A stretch of DNA of 35,169 nucleotides from Verrucomicrobiota bacterium (GTDB lineage: Bacteria > Verrucomicrobiota > Verrucomicrobiae > Limisphaerales > UBA11358). Positions within the stretch are counted from its first letter, which is position 1. Each line of letters begins with the position of its first letter. Of this stretch, positions 1 through 8,279 are shown piece after piece. Made by a program: the position numbers and the translations under genes. The notes beneath the pieces are model-generated. The model saw only the letters and a program-made list of their open reading frames with translations, had not been told where the DNA came from and made no database searches. The stretch lies in the NCBI GenBank assembly GCA_014860005.1, contig JACZKP010000090.1, positions 1 to 35,169 on the forward strand. The letters are read 5' to 3'.

Positions 1-8
1 CGAGTCTG

Positions 9-43
9 CCCACTTTCTCACTCACCCACTTTCCCACCTTCAC
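9..43. repeat. Short imperfect tandem repeat at left edge
   Basis: The words CCCACTTTC and CACTCACC recur here with small variations, giving a pyrimidine-rich low-complexity tract. It resembles in style the octamer tract at 31911-31942. No gene is visible in it, and the window edge may cut it. Confidence 0.4.
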
Positions 44-80
44 CGGCAACACGCTCAGAGCCTCGTTACCTCGGCTGCTA

Positions 81-122
81 CGAAGAAATTAAAAGGGCCG
101 GGAACATTCACGTTCCCGGCCC
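81..122 (-). terminator. Rho-independent terminator, leftward
   Basis: A perfect 11-bp stem, GGGCCGGGAAC (95-105) with GTTCCCGGCCC (112-122), encloses a 6-nt loop. On the minus strand it is followed by TTTTAATTTC. It would end transcripts coming from the right. The only thing between it and the next leftward terminator (427-458) is a 63-codon reading frame (160-351) of doubtful reality. The stem itself is among the strongest in the window. Confidence 0.8.
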
Positions 123-159
123 ATGCCATTTCAATAAAGAATAAACACCTCCTGGTGAT

Positions 160-351
160 CTACTTGATCCCAGCTCGCGGATTCACGGCGGCTGTTTCGG
201 TGGTTAGGGGCACACCTCCTCCGAAGCCCTTAAAATGTAAAAGCGTTTCAAACCATCTCGGCGCGCGTCTTCGCTCGCGATGGGCAAAACCCACCGGTGG
301 AAAGCCTCGGCTCTCCTGCGCCATTTCCAGTTTTGCTACGGCTGACATCAT
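160..351 (-). CDS. Doubtful small ORF between two leftward terminators
   Basis: A 63-codon frame begins with ATGATG and ends in PRAGIK. It is basic in the middle (RERRRAPRW) and matches no family I recognise. Two Shine-Dalgarno-like AGGAGGTG strings lie on the minus strand at about 207-215 and 148-155, one inside and one just downstream of the frame. The translated unit could therefore be a much shorter peptide. The support is its position: it fills the space between two leftward terminators. A structured or regulatory RNA is an equally good reading. Confidence 0.25.
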   Translation of the reverse strand: MMSAVAKLEMAQESRGFPPVGFAHRERRRAPRWFETLLHFKGFGGGVPLTTETAAVNPRAGIK

Positions 352-426
352 CGAGACGTCGCTTGGTTATCGTTCACAGACTGTTCACCTTTCGTTGCCG
401 TCATTCACCATCAGTTTCAGGGAAAC

Positions 427-458
427 AAAAAACCCTGCCTATACGAGGTAAGCAGGGT
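427..458 (-). terminator. Rho-independent terminator, leftward
   Basis: A 7-bp stem, ACCCTGC (432-438) with GCAGGGT (452-458), is followed on the minus strand by TTTTTTG. It should end a leftward transcript arriving from beyond 458, but no convincing leftward protein gene lies there. The transcript may be a non-coding RNA or a decayed gene. Confidence 0.7.
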
Positions 459-880
459 GGAGAGATCGTGGTTCGATTCGTTACCTGCTCACCTCCAGAT
501 TATCCAAGCCTGCTTCGGGGCGTTGCCCACGATACGACCTGGATAGTCCAAGGCTAAACGCACAGCCGGGGTTCAACCGACTATGACGTGTCGCTTTAGC
601 GACCGACATGGTCGGCCAAATCGTGGCTGATATGTTCATGCAGTATCTCATCGAACGTGCAAGACGTGTAACACACGAACGGGGTTACAGTCCACTTATA
701 CTTCGCGGAGTTCTGCTGTCTTCAATACAAATATCCGAATTGCTTGATGCAAACGGACGCGCGGCAATCTCGATGCCTGCCGGCAGTTTTGCTGGCACTT
801 CGTTCACGCGAACGAAGAATCCTCCCGATTCTCGAGCAAACTAATGACCAGGCGAGGGACCGAAACCAACGATGGAGGAT
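459..880. other. Gene-poor stretch with nested small hairpins
   Basis: I find no protein gene I trust here. Three short stems abut each other: GTCGC/GCGAC (590-603), CCGAC/GTCGG (603-615) and GCCA/TGGC (615-627). ATCGTGG near 526-532 can pair with its complement at about 467-473, so a leftward transcript would be folded just before the terminator at 427-458. A 40-codon minus-strand frame (685-807, GTG start, GGGAGGA 12 nt upstream) is possible but weak. The TTCGATTC near 473-480 looks like a tRNA T-loop, but no matching arms exist. Confidence 0.35.
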
Positions 881-1102
881 TCATACCTTGCCAACACGAG
901 CACGGACGCATGCCTGGTTCTCGAGAGCTTCAATGCTGAACATGAACCGGATAATTTCCTCGATTTTCGTCCGGCTCGGGCCGTTCAAACCGTTTCCGTA
1001 TGGCGGGTCGCAATGCTGGCAGTAGTCCGCCGCCAATTTGTAACTGTCCGCTGGAGAATTCGTGTGCCTGCGATAAATGGCCAGCGCATGTTCGACCAGC
1101 AT
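881..1102 (-). CDS. Possible small hypothetical protein
   Basis: This is a 73-residue frame starting with MLVEHALAIYRRH. AAAGGG lies 6 nt before the ATG. It contains a C-x2-C pair (YCQHCDP) followed by a helical-looking segment (TKIEEIIRFMFSIEALEN). The composition looks more protein-like than the opposite strand, but I recognise no family and the upstream part of the frame is short. It may be the remnant of a larger gene. It lies head-to-head with the zinc-ribbon gene at 1207. Confidence 0.3.
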   Translation of the reverse strand: MLVEHALAIYRRHTNSPADSYKLAADYCQHCDPPYGNGLNGPSRTKIEEIIRFMFSIEALENQACVRARVGKV

Positions 1103-1206
1103 GAGAGACCCTTTACACGGAGTGCTCACTCTGAAAGAATGTTCGAGCGGTGTCGTAGAGGCGCACCAGTTTTTTTCGCAAACCATCGGTGGACGAGAAG
1201 CTTGGC

Positions 1207-1620
1207 ATGGGTCGCACCTATCTTTTCGAGTGTCCCCGTTGCGGGTATCGCGCCAAGGTCGCTGGCGGCGCGGACCGCGGCTTTCACTTTGCCGTCCAGA
1301 CGATCCTCTGTCTCGAGTGCAAGGAACTCTACGACGCGGTCACCGAACTCAAAGTGCCCTTCGCGCCGGCCCTCTCCCGTTGGAAACTAAAGACCAGCCG
1401 GTTGGATTCCGTCAAAGCGCCCGTTGCACCGCCAACTTTCCAGGCTGCGCTTAACCGCCTCGCCTTTACTGGCGTCAAACGGTTTCGCTGGCTGCGGTTC
1501 AAAGCAGTTTGTCCAATCTCCGCCCGCCACCGCGTCCGGGACTGGAAACAGCCGGGCAAATGCCCCAAGTGCGGAATTTTGGTGGAATGCAATGCGCTCC
1601 CGTTTCGGATCTGGGACTGA
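1207..1620 (+). CDS. Zinc-ribbon hypothetical protein
   Basis: This is a 137-residue protein built around cysteine pairs: CPRCGY at residues 9-14, CLEC near 35-38, and CPKCG near 118-122. The two CxxC pairs at the N-terminus would make one treble-clef or ribbon zinc site; the C-terminal CPKCG, with a nearby single Cys, may make another. The linker is basic and proline-rich (SRWKLKTSR). This suggests a metal-stabilised nucleic-acid or protein adaptor, but there is no catalytic motif. A GTG at 1189 is in frame, but the ATG at 1207 gives a clean start (MGRTYLFECP). The gene ends 22 bp before the convergent isomerase-like gene. I do not recognise a named family. Confidence 0.6.
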   Translation: MGRTYLFECPRCGYRAKVAGGADRGFHFAVQTILCLECKELYDAVTELKVPFAPALSRWKLKTSRLDSVKAPVAPPTFQAALNRLAFTGVKRFRWLRFKAVCPISARHRVRDWKQPGKCPKCGILVECNALPFRIWD

Positions 1621-1642
1621 ATTACCGCGCGTCGGACACGAA

Positions 1643-2515
1643 TCAGCGCTTCGACACGTAGCCCCGCACGAAGCCGATGCACTGGGCCACTTCTGGCAAT
1701 GAGTTGTCCCAGTTGTATTCGTACTCGATGGAAATGTTGCCAACGAATCCCTGACGCTTCAACTCATTCAGCACCGCCGTAATGTCGGACACACCGGTGC
1801 CAAACGGAACATCGTGCGCGCCGGGGCTTTTCTCATTCAGGTCCTTCATGTGGCTGCTGATAATGCGGCCTTCGAGGATTTTCAGACATTCCACCGGCAC
1901 CAAACCGGATCGAACCCAATGGCCGGTGTCGGCCGAGGCGCCGATGCGGGCATCACGGTTCTTGACCACCGATAGCACGTAGTTGGGATCCCAGACCTTG
2001 TAACTGGGATCGTTGGGACGGCGGGGATGATTGTGAATGGCCAGACGGATGTCGAATTCCTTGACCAGCTTTTCCAGAATGTCGAGTTGGTGGACGTTCT
2101 CGGTCGTTACCGCATAGAGATCCAGCTTCTTGGCGAATTCAAATATCTTGCGCCACTCGGCTTCGTCCCGGCCGCCCACGACGCCGTAATTAACGGCGCG
2201 GACGCCGTGTTTGGCCAGCTTGGCTTTAATGGCATTCACCGCTTCGTCAGGCGACTCATGGCCCCACCGCACGTCCGGTTGCTCCAAGCTAAGTTTCTGG
2301 CCCGGATAGAACTCAATCACCTTCCCCCCGGCCTGAGCGGTCTTCTCAATCGCTTCGAACGCGCTGAAACGATTGAAGGTGTAAGCCTGACAACCGATCG
2401 CAATGCCGCCGATCTTGTTTTCTTCGGGAATCGGCGCGGCATGGAACTGCGTAGGGGCGAGCATCGTGGCGGCGACTGCGAGCGCGCCGTGAAACATTCT
2501 AAAGGTCGAGATCAT
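1643..2515 (-). CDS. Secreted sugar phosphate isomerase/epimerase-like TIM-barrel protein
   Basis: The 290-residue product belongs to the xylose-isomerase-like/AP-endonuclease-2 TIM-barrel superfamily, which isomerises or epimerises sugars and inositols. A signal peptide covers about residues 1-24 (hydrophobic LAVAATMLA, then HAAP). Barrel signatures are AIHNHP (histidine ligand), ASADTGHW, ISSHMKDLNE and ISIEYEYNWD; they supply the Glu/His/Asp metal ligands typical of the family. I chose the ATG at 2515 because AGGA sits 7 nt upstream and the signal peptide begins there; the longer frame to 2650 adds unrelated residues. Exported family members of this kind are common in Verrucomicrobiota and Planctomycetota carbohydrate degraders. 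The exact substrate is unknown. Confidence 0.85.
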   Translation of the reverse strand: MISTFRMFHGALAVAATMLAPTQFHAAPIPEENKIGGIAIGCQAYTFNRFSAFEAIEKTAQAGGKVIEFYPGQKLSLEQPDVRWGHESPDEAVNAIKAKLAKHGVRAVNYGVVGGRDEAEWRKIFEFAKKLDLYAVTTENVHQLDILEKLVKEFDIRLAIHNHPRRPNDPSYKVWDPNYVLSVVKNRDARIGASADTGHWVRSGLVPVECLKILEGRIISSHMKDLNEKSPGAHDVPFGTGVSDITAVLNELKRQGFVGNISIEYEYNWDNSLPEVAQCIGFVRGYVSKR

Positions 2516-2841
2516 AATCGAATCCTGTGTTGGTATGTTATTGCACCGTTTCAGCCCGGAACTCCGGACGGCAATCATCGCACCCGCAAACCGGCGGGCT
2601 GTCAAAGCAAATTTGTGCCAAGAGCCGCCAGCTACAGGAAAATGCACCATCAGTCCCTGGGTTTCGTTGTTTCACGGAAGCGCGGGTGAACTCAGGATTT
2701 GCCAATTCCCATCCGATTGCCTCCACCCTGTTGTGTCGCGTTGGCTGACACCCCAACATCTTGCTGTAATTGTGACGATGTTACCCTCTTAGATTGCGGC
2801 GATTGACCCTTGTTGGCTACAGACTTCACCCGATTCCAACC
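2516..2841. other. Divergent intergenic region
   Basis: This separates the leftward isomerase-like gene from the rightward response regulator. A TTGACA box on the minus strand (2600-2605) could serve the isomerase gene, though the -10 at the right distance (TGCGAT) is poor. For the rightward genes I see no clear promoter. A TTG at 2794 keeps the regulator frame open but lacks a ribosome site. No RNA structure or repeat stands out. Confidence 0.4.
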
Positions 2842-3318
2842 ATGCGTCGGGCGTTGCATAGTGGCCTGAGCGTGAAGAGCGTGAAGCGCAAACAGAGCAA
2901 AGCAAACAAGCCGGCGACAAAGACGCCCATCCGAACGCTCGTCGTGGAAGATTCGCCCACCGCCATGCGGGCGGTAGCGAACTTGCTGGAGTTATTTCCT
3001 GCGGTCCAGCTCGTGGGCATGGCTGGGAATGGAGATGAAGGGTTGCAACTCACCGCGAAGTTTCAACCGGACCTTGTTTTGATGGACATGGAATTACCAG
3101 GTATGGACGGACTGACCTTGACGGAACTGCTGCACAAGCAGTTTCCGGCGATGCGCCTGGTTGTCACATCCTCCCACGAAGGTGATGGCTGGCAACGCTT
3201 GGTGGCGGCGCACGGGGGAGATGCGTTTATTCCCAAAAGCCGACTACCTGCCGAACTGGCCGGAATCATGGCCCGCTTTTTCCCCCAAGCAGCTTGGGAG
3301 GAGGTATGTCAACGATGA
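2842..3318 (+). CDS. Single-domain response regulator (CheY-like receiver)
   Basis: The 158-residue protein has a basic tail (KSVKRKQSKANK) followed by one receiver domain. Receiver landmarks are VVEDSPTAMRAV (acidic pocket), LVLMDMELPGMDG (phospho-acceptor Asp), VVTSSHE (conserved Ser/Thr) and FIPKSRLP (conserved Lys). No output domain follows, so it probably acts by protein contact or as a phosphate sink. Its TGA overlaps the ATG of the hybrid kinase (ATGA at 3315-3318), showing translational coupling; it is the obvious partner of that kinase. The start at 2842 is the first ATG; a TTG at 2794 would add 16 residues. Confidence 0.85.
   Translation: MRRALHSGLSVKSVKRKQSKANKPATKTPIRTLVVEDSPTAMRAVANLLELFPAVQLVGMAGNGDEGLQLTAKFQPDLVLMDMELPGMDGLTLTELLHKQFPAMRLVVTSSHEGDGWQRLVAAHGGDAFIPKSRLPAELAGIMARFFPQAAWEEVCQR
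3296..3305 (+). promoter_or_regulatory. Strong ribosome-binding site inside the regulator gene
   Basis: GGGAGGAGGT lies inside the end of the upstream response-regulator gene. It is 9 nt from the ATG at 3315 but touches the ATG at 3306, so it favours 3315 as the start of the hybrid kinase and supports coupling of the two genes. Confidence 0.65.
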
Positions 3319-6300
3319 TCGGCCCCGAAAACCAATGCTTGAGTGAATCTGTAGCTATTCTCAAGCCGGACACCGATCCGGTGCGCGTCCTCTTGCTGGA
3401 AGACTGTGTCCAAGACGCGGAGATTATTCAGCACGAACTCGAACGGGCCGGCTTCATTTTTGAAATTCAGCGAGTAGAAACAGAGACGGATTTTCTCGCC
3501 GCGCTGGAGGCGGTGCCCGATCTGGTGATCGCCGATTACCGTCTGCCCCGGTTCGACGGCTTGCGGGCGCTGGAACTGGTGCAGCGGCATGGGCGGGATA
3601 TTCCTTTTCTATTGGTGTCCGGCAGTCTCAGCCAGGACGTGGTCGTGAATGCCATTCATCGCGGGGTGGCGGATTGCCTGAACAAAAACCGCCTTGGCCG
3701 GTTGGGTACGGCGGTGGCAAAAGCGCTGACCGAACGGCAATTACGCGAGCAACAAAAACTTCTGGACCACCAGCTTCATTTGCAGGACAAGGCGCTACAG
3801 GCCTCAGCCAACGCCATCATCATCACCGACGCGGATGGCGCCATTGAGTGGGTCAATCCCGCGTTCACCCGCCTGACGGGATACACCCGCGAGGAGGCCC
3901 TTGGCCAGAACCCGCGCCTGCTCAAGTCCGGCCATCAGCCGGCCGAGTTCTACGCGGAGATGTGGAAGACGATCCTGGCGGGCGGATCGTGGAAGGGCGA
4001 AGTTGTCAATCGCCGCAAGGATGGTGGGTTCTACATCGAGGAAATGACCATCGCGCCCGTGCGAAATGGCGACGGGCAAATCCGTCATTTTGTGGCAGTG
4101 AAGGAGGATGTCACCGCGCGCCGGGCGGCGGCGGAGGCGTTGCGCGAAAGTGAGGAACGCTACCGATTGCTGGTGGAGCAGCAAAGTGAGGGGTTGGGGA
4201 TTTTGGATCTTGAAGACCGCTTCGATTTCGCCAATCCAGCGGCGGAAACCATTTTTGGCGTGAGCCGGGGCGAACTGGTGGGTCGGAGTCTGAGGGATTT
4301 TCTGGCGCCCGACCAGTTGGCGGAATTACACGCGCTGCCGAGGCTGCGGCCGGATGGAGAGTCAAGCGCCTTCGAGCTCGAGATTACCCGGCTAGGTGGC
4401 GAGCGCCGGGTGCTCCTGGTTACCGTCAAGCCGCAACCGAATGACCAGGGTGAACCGCTGTCCGCCTTTGTCATCTTCCGCGACGTAACCGAACGCAAAC
4501 ACGCCCAGATGGTGGTGGCCCAGTCCGAACTGCGCCTGCGGCATGTCTGGGAACACGCGTTGGTAGGAATGCGCTTGACGGATGCGGCGGGCCGCTTGGT
4601 GTTGGTGAACCAGGCCTACTGCCAGTTGGTGGGCAAAACACGGGAAGAGCTCGAGGGAAAGTGCTTTTCCACGGTATTCGAGACTTCCCAGCACGAGTCC
4701 ATCCTGCGCGATTACGCCCGCCGGTTTGAACGCGGCAACGATACCGATTACCGTCCTGCCGATGTAGTCTTTTCGGGTGGCAAACAGGCGTCGGTGGAAA
4801 CCTCCGAGGCCTTTCTGAAGATTCCCGGCGAACCCACGTTATTATTGACCGTCATCCGCGACGTTACGGAGCGCACCCGCGCCGAGCGCCGCTCCCGGGT
4901 TTTTGCCGAACTGGCGAAACAACTCAGCGCCGTGACCACCGCCGAGGCAGCGGCGCAAGTGATTGTGGATGCCGCTGACGAGTTGCTCGGGTGGGATGCC
5001 TGCTACCTCCATCTCTACGACGAGACGCGGGACACCCTGCGGCATGTTCTCCGCATGGATACCGTGGAGGGGAAGAAATGCCACACGGAGCGCCTGCCGG
5101 ACGACACCAAACCCGGCGGAATGTTTCGCCGGGTGCTGGAGCGAGGCAAACTGCTGGTGTTGCGTCAACCGGAGGATGCTGAGCCGCGCGACACCACCCG
5201 TTTTGGGGACACAAAGCGACTTTCAGCGTCGCTTCTGCTGGTGCCCATCCGGCAAGATCAAAAAGTTCTGGGCGTGTTGTCCATTCAGAGTTACCGGACG
5301 AAGGCTTATGACGCCGCTGGCCTGGACACGCTGCAAGCGTTGGCAGTTTTCTGCGCCGGGGCGTTGCAGCGCATACACGCGCAGGAGTTGCTGAGTGGTG
5401 AGCGGCAGCGCGCCGAGGAGGCGTTGCGCAGTTCGGCGCAATTTGTGCGGGCCACGCTGGATGCCCTCTCGGCGCATGTTTGCGTGCTGGACGAACGCGG
5501 GGTGGTCATCGCCGTGAACCGGGCCTGGCGCCGGTTCGCGCAGGACAATCCTCCGGCCCCGGCCCAGGCGTTTGAGGGGGCAAACTATCTGGAGATATGC
5601 GATTGCGCGACGGGGGCGTCCGCCAGCGGCGCGCGGGAATTTGCGGATGGCATCCGTGCGGTGCTGCGTGGGGAACGCGAGGAGTTCCGGGCCGATTACT
5701 CGTGTCCTTCCCCCACCGAACCGCGTTGGTTCCTGGGTCGCGTGACCCGCTTCCATCGCGGCGAGGCCACGCGGGTGGTCGTGGCGCACGAGAACATCAC
5801 CGAGCGCAAGCTGGCCGAACTGTCGCTACAACATAGCGAGGAGCATTTCCGGTCGCTCATCGAAAACGCGGCGGATCTCATCATTGTGGTGGATCCCGCC
5901 GCCAGGTTGCTCTACGCCAGTCCGTCAGCCGAGCGTTTGTTGGGCTACGACCCCTTGGCGCTTGCGGGTCAGAACGCGCTGGAATTCATTCATCCCAACG
6001 ATGTGCCGGCCGCCCGGGAGTCACTGACCAAAGTGGTTCAAACCAAAAACCGGTCACCGTTCAACACCTTTCGCATCCGGCACGCGAATGGTTCCTGGCG
6101 CATGTTGGAAGCCACGGGCCAGTCGCATACGGATGAAAACGGAGCCCGGGTGATCGTCAATGCGCGGGATGTCACCGAGCGCCGACAGATGGAGGATGCC
6201 TTGCGCGAGAGCGAACAGCGCTTCCGTGAATTTGCGGAAAATATTGAGGCCGTATTCTGGCAGGCCGAGCCTGGCAGCACACATCCCACTTACGTCAGCC

Positions 6301-7739
6301 CGGCTTACGAGAAGATTTGGGGGCGGTCGCGTGAAAGCCTCCTGGCTTCACCCAGTGCCTGGCTGGACGCCGTGCATCCCGAGGACCGCGACCGGGTTAC
6401 GAACGCCATCCGCGAACAGCGATTCGCCCGGGAGGAGGCGGAGGTTTGCCGCATTGTCCGGCCGGATGGCGGCATCCGGTGGATTCGAGCGCGGGCCTTC
6501 GAGGTCCGCGATGCGCAGGGCAAAGTTCGCCGCGTGGTGGGCGTGGCGCAAGACATCACCGAACAGCGCGAGTTGGAAAACCAGCTTCGGCAGGCGCAGA
6601 AGCTCGAATCCATCGGGCAACTCACCGCCGGTGTGGCGCATGACTTCAACAACATTCTGGCCGTGGTGCAGGGTCATGCGGACCTCCTGTTGATGGACAG
6701 TCCGGAGGATTCGGCCGGCGCGGATTCGCTAAGGCAGATTGCCCTGGCCGCCAAGCGGGCCGCCAACCTCACCCGCCAGTTGCTCATGTTCAGCCGCAAA
6801 CAGGCGATGCGCGCGGAGGCCGTTGTGCTGGACAGCGTGATCAATCAGATGGCCAAAATGCTCAGGCGCATCCTGGGCGAACACATTGCGCTGAGTTTCG
6901 ATTGCCAGGTTCCACACGCACAGGTGGAGGCGGACGTGGGCATGATGGAGCAGACCGTCATGAACCTTTCCGTCAATGCCCGCGACGCCATGTCTCACGG
7001 AGGAAAGCTTAACATTGCCACCCGCCTGCTGGAGATTGACACCAACTACTGGAAGCAGCATCCAGAATCACGAATCGGTCCGCACCTTTGTCTCAGCGTC
7101 GCCGACAGCGGCGGAGGTATTCCGCCGGAAATCCTGCCGCGTATTTTTGAACCATTCTTTACCACCAAGGAAGTTGGCCGGGGCACTGGTCTGGGTTTGG
7201 CGACGGTTTACGGCATCGTCAAACAACACCGGGGCTGGATCGAGGTGGACACGGCATTGGGACGCGGAACGACCTTCAAGATTTATCTGCCGATTGTTGC
7301 GGGAGTCCGCCGGGAGCCCGCCACGCCCCGAAGCTCCTGGCTGGCCAAGAGCGGTAGCGGCACTATCCTGCTGGTCGAGGATGAAACCGGGCTTCGCACG
7401 GTGGCCAGCGTCATCCTGCGCCGGGCGGGTTACACCGTCATCACGGCGGGTTCCGGGCCGGAAGCTCTGAAGTTGGTGGCGGATAACATGCCTCACATTG
7501 ACCTGCTCCTTACCGACATGGTCATGCCCGATGGCATGAGCGGACGGCAACTGGCCGAGCAATTGGATAAACAACGCCCGGGTCTGAAGGTGCTTTATAC
7601 CAGTGGCTATAGTTCGGAATTGCACGATACCAGTTTCCGGCTGCGCAAAGGTCTTCAGTTCCTGCCCAAACCTTACGATGCTCAAACCTTGTGCGAGGCG
7701 GTCAACCGCTGTTTGCACCCGGAGAAAGACAAAAGCTGA
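3315..7739 (+). CDS. Hybrid sensor histidine kinase, REC-PAS3-GAF-PAS3-HisKA-HATPase-REC
   Basis: This is a 1474-residue signalling protein with no transmembrane segment, so it is cytoplasmic. Domains in order (approximate residues): receiver 15-135 ([10 protein letters not shown], Asp near 74); PAS 158-275; PAS 282-400; PAS 409-525; GAF 526-690; PAS 709-835; PAS 844-965; PAS 969-1090; HisKA from 1092 with the phospho-histidine in GVAHDFNN near 1108; HATPase with N box [11 protein letters not shown]1 DSGGGIP, F box FEPFFTTK and G2 [10 protein letters not shown]-terminal receiver 1350-1470 ([17 protein letters not shown]). The HisKA/HATPase pair resembles the NtrB-like kinases that end in a receiver. 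Six PAS sensors and a GAF domain suggest integration of several small-molecule or redox cues. It overlaps the response regulator by 4 bp. Confidence 0.92.
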   Translation: MIGPENQCLSESVAILKPDTDPVRVLLLEDCVQDAEIIQHELERAGFIFEIQRVETETDFLAALEAVPDLVIADYRLPRFDGLRALELVQRHGRDIPFLLVSGSLSQDVVVNAIHRGVADCLNKNRLGRLGTAVAKALTERQLREQQKLLDHQLHLQDKALQASANAIIITDADGAIEWVNPAFTRLTGYTREEALGQNPRLLKSGHQPAEFYAEMWKTILAGGSWKGEVVNRRKDGGFYIEEMTIAPVRNGDGQIRHFVAVKEDVTARRAAAEALRESEERYRLLVEQQSEGLGILDLEDRFDFANPAAETIFGVSRGELVGRSLRDFLAPDQLAELHALPRLRPDGESSAFELEITRLGGERRVLLVTVKPQPNDQGEPLSAFVIFRDVTERKHAQMVVAQSELRLRHVWEHALVGMRLTDAAGRLVLVNQAYCQLVGKTREELEGKCFSTVFETSQHESILRDYARRFERGNDTDYRPADVVFSGGKQASVETSEAFLKIPGEPTLLLTVIRDVTERTRAERRSRVFAELAKQLSAVTTAEAAAQVIVDAADELLGWDACYLHLYDETRDTLRHVLRMDTVEGKKCHTERLPDDTKPGGMFRRVLERGKLLVLRQPEDAEPRDTTRFGDTKRLSASLLLVPIRQDQKVLGVLSIQSYRTKAYDAAGLDTLQALAVFCAGALQRIHAQELLSGERQRAEEALRSSAQFVRATLDALSAHVCVLDERGVVIAVNRAWRRFAQDNPPAPAQAFEGANYLEICDCATGASASGAREFADGIRAVLRGEREEFRADYSCPSPTEPRWFLGRVTRFHRGEATRVVVAHENITERKLAELSLQHSEEHFRSLIENAADLIIVVDPAARLLYASPSAERLLGYDPLALAGQNALEFIHPNDVPAARESLTKVVQTKNRSPFNTFRIRHANGSWRMLEATGQSHTDENGARVIVNARDVTERRQMEDALRESEQRFREFAENIEAVFWQAEPGSTHPTYVSPAYEKIWGRSRESLLASPSAWLDAVHPEDRDRVTNAIREQRFAREEAEVCRIVRPDGGIRWIRARAFEVRDAQGKVRRVVGVAQDITEQRELENQLRQAQKLESIGQLTAGVAHDFNNILAVVQGHADLLLMDSPEDSAGADSLRQIALAAKRAANLTRQLLMFSRKQAMRAEAVVLDSVINQMAKMLRRILGEHIALSFDCQVPHAQVEADVGMMEQTVMNLSVNARDAMSHGGKLNIATRLLEIDTNYWKQHPESRIGPHLCLSVADSGGGIPPEILPRIFEPFFTTKEVGRGTGLGLATVYGIVKQHRGWIEVDTALGRGTTFKIYLPIVAGVRREPATPRSSWLAKSGSGTILLVEDETGLRTVASVILRRAGYTVITAGSGPEALKLVADNMPHIDLLLTDMVMPDGMSGRQLAEQLDKQRPGLKVLYTSGYSSELHDTSFRLRKGLQFLPKPYDAQTLCEAVNRCLHPEKDKS

Positions 7740-7740
7740 G

Positions 7741-7956
7741 ATGATGCAACCACCCTCCTCCACCAATCCTTCCGCTCCGCTCCAGGCTTCGTTACGACTG
7801 CCTCTCCCGCCACCGGATTACTATCGCGTTCCGCGCCAGCCAGGCTACGGCGTAAAACGGCGCCGACTGGTTTTCTATTTTGAAACACAAGCCTGGTCCG
7901 TGCCGGTTAAATGGAAACCGGCCGCTCCAGCAGCGGAGAAATCTACCGGCGCTTGA
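7741..7956 (+). CDS. Possible small hypothetical protein
   Basis: A 71-residue frame starts one base after the kinase stop codon with ATGATG. The N-terminal third is proline/serine-rich (PPSSTNPSAP), then LPPPDYYRVP and the core RRLVFYFETQAWSVPVKW. There is no good ribosome-binding site at normal distance (GGAG is 16 nt away), so it would depend on reinitiation. I recognise no family. It could be spurious sequence in an otherwise empty gap. Confidence 0.25.
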   Translation: MMQPPSSTNPSAPLQASLRLPLPPPDYYRVPRQPGYGVKRRRLVFYFETQAWSVPVKWKPAAPAAEKSTGA

Positions 7957-7989
7957 GCAACCGCCCCGCCCCAATCCCGCAATTACGTG

Positions 7990-8017
7990 TTGCCATCATG
8001 GCCAACCGACTTATACT
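7990..8017 (+). promoter_or_regulatory. Sigma-70-like promoter for lipoprotein-hpnH
   Basis: TTGCCA (7990-7995) and TATACT (8012-8017) are separated by 16 bp. Transcription would begin about 8024, only a few bases before the GTG at 8027, so the lipoprotein message could be leaderless or nearly so. No Shine-Dalgarno sequence is present, which fits. This is motif-based only. Confidence 0.45.
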
Positions 8018-8026
8018 GCCCATTCA

Positions 8027-8275
8027 GTGATATTGCATTGGAAATTTTGCCGCTTGGCTGCCGGCGCCATCTTGTGTTTGGTGGGTGCGGGTTGCAGCGG
8101 AATCAACTCCACTCACGGTGTTTCGCCGGCCTCATTCTTCCTGCCAGGCTTGCTGAAAGCCAACCCTGTACCGCCAACGGAAATCCTTCCGGCTCGCGAG
8201 CATTTGCACCCGGTTCCGCTGGCGCCGGCAACGCGGCAAGCCGAGGCCGCCGTCCAAGTCGCATTCGTCCGCTAA
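8027..8275 (+). CDS. Small lipoprotein preceding hpnH
   Basis: The 82-residue product has a type II signal peptide: basic start, hydrophobic LAAGAILCLV, then lipobox VGAGC with the lipidated Cys near residue 23. The mature part reads SGINSTHG, SPASFFLPGLLKA and a proline-rich tail. Only the signal and the PASFFLPGLL segment look conserved; I recall similar tiny lipoproteins in Verrucomicrobiota but cannot name a family. It ends 4 bp before hpnH, so it is probably co-transcribed. GTG at 8027 is preferred because it sits at the promoter; a TTG at 8033 is an alternative. No catalytic residues are visible. Confidence 0.6.
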   Translation: MILHWKFCRLAAGAILCLVGAGCSGINSTHGVSPASFFLPGLLKANPVPPTEILPAREHLHPVPLAPATRQAEAAVQVAFVR

Positions 8276-8279
8276 AACT

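Larger units (their letters stand above)
7740..8026. other. Gap between kinase and hopanoid genes
   Basis: Apart from the doubtful ORF at 7741-7956, the gap holds a promoter-like pair just before the lipoprotein gene (7990-8017) and no clear terminator for the kinase. Confidence 0.3.

Noticed and set aside
465..500. A tRNA or tmRNA end suggested by TTCGATTC
   Set aside because: The bases on both sides do not pair as a T-arm, and no acceptor stem or anticodon arm can be built.
155..1454. Several rightward frames in the first 1.4 kb
   Set aside because: No recognisable domains or ribosome-binding sites, and they conflict with two leftward terminators.
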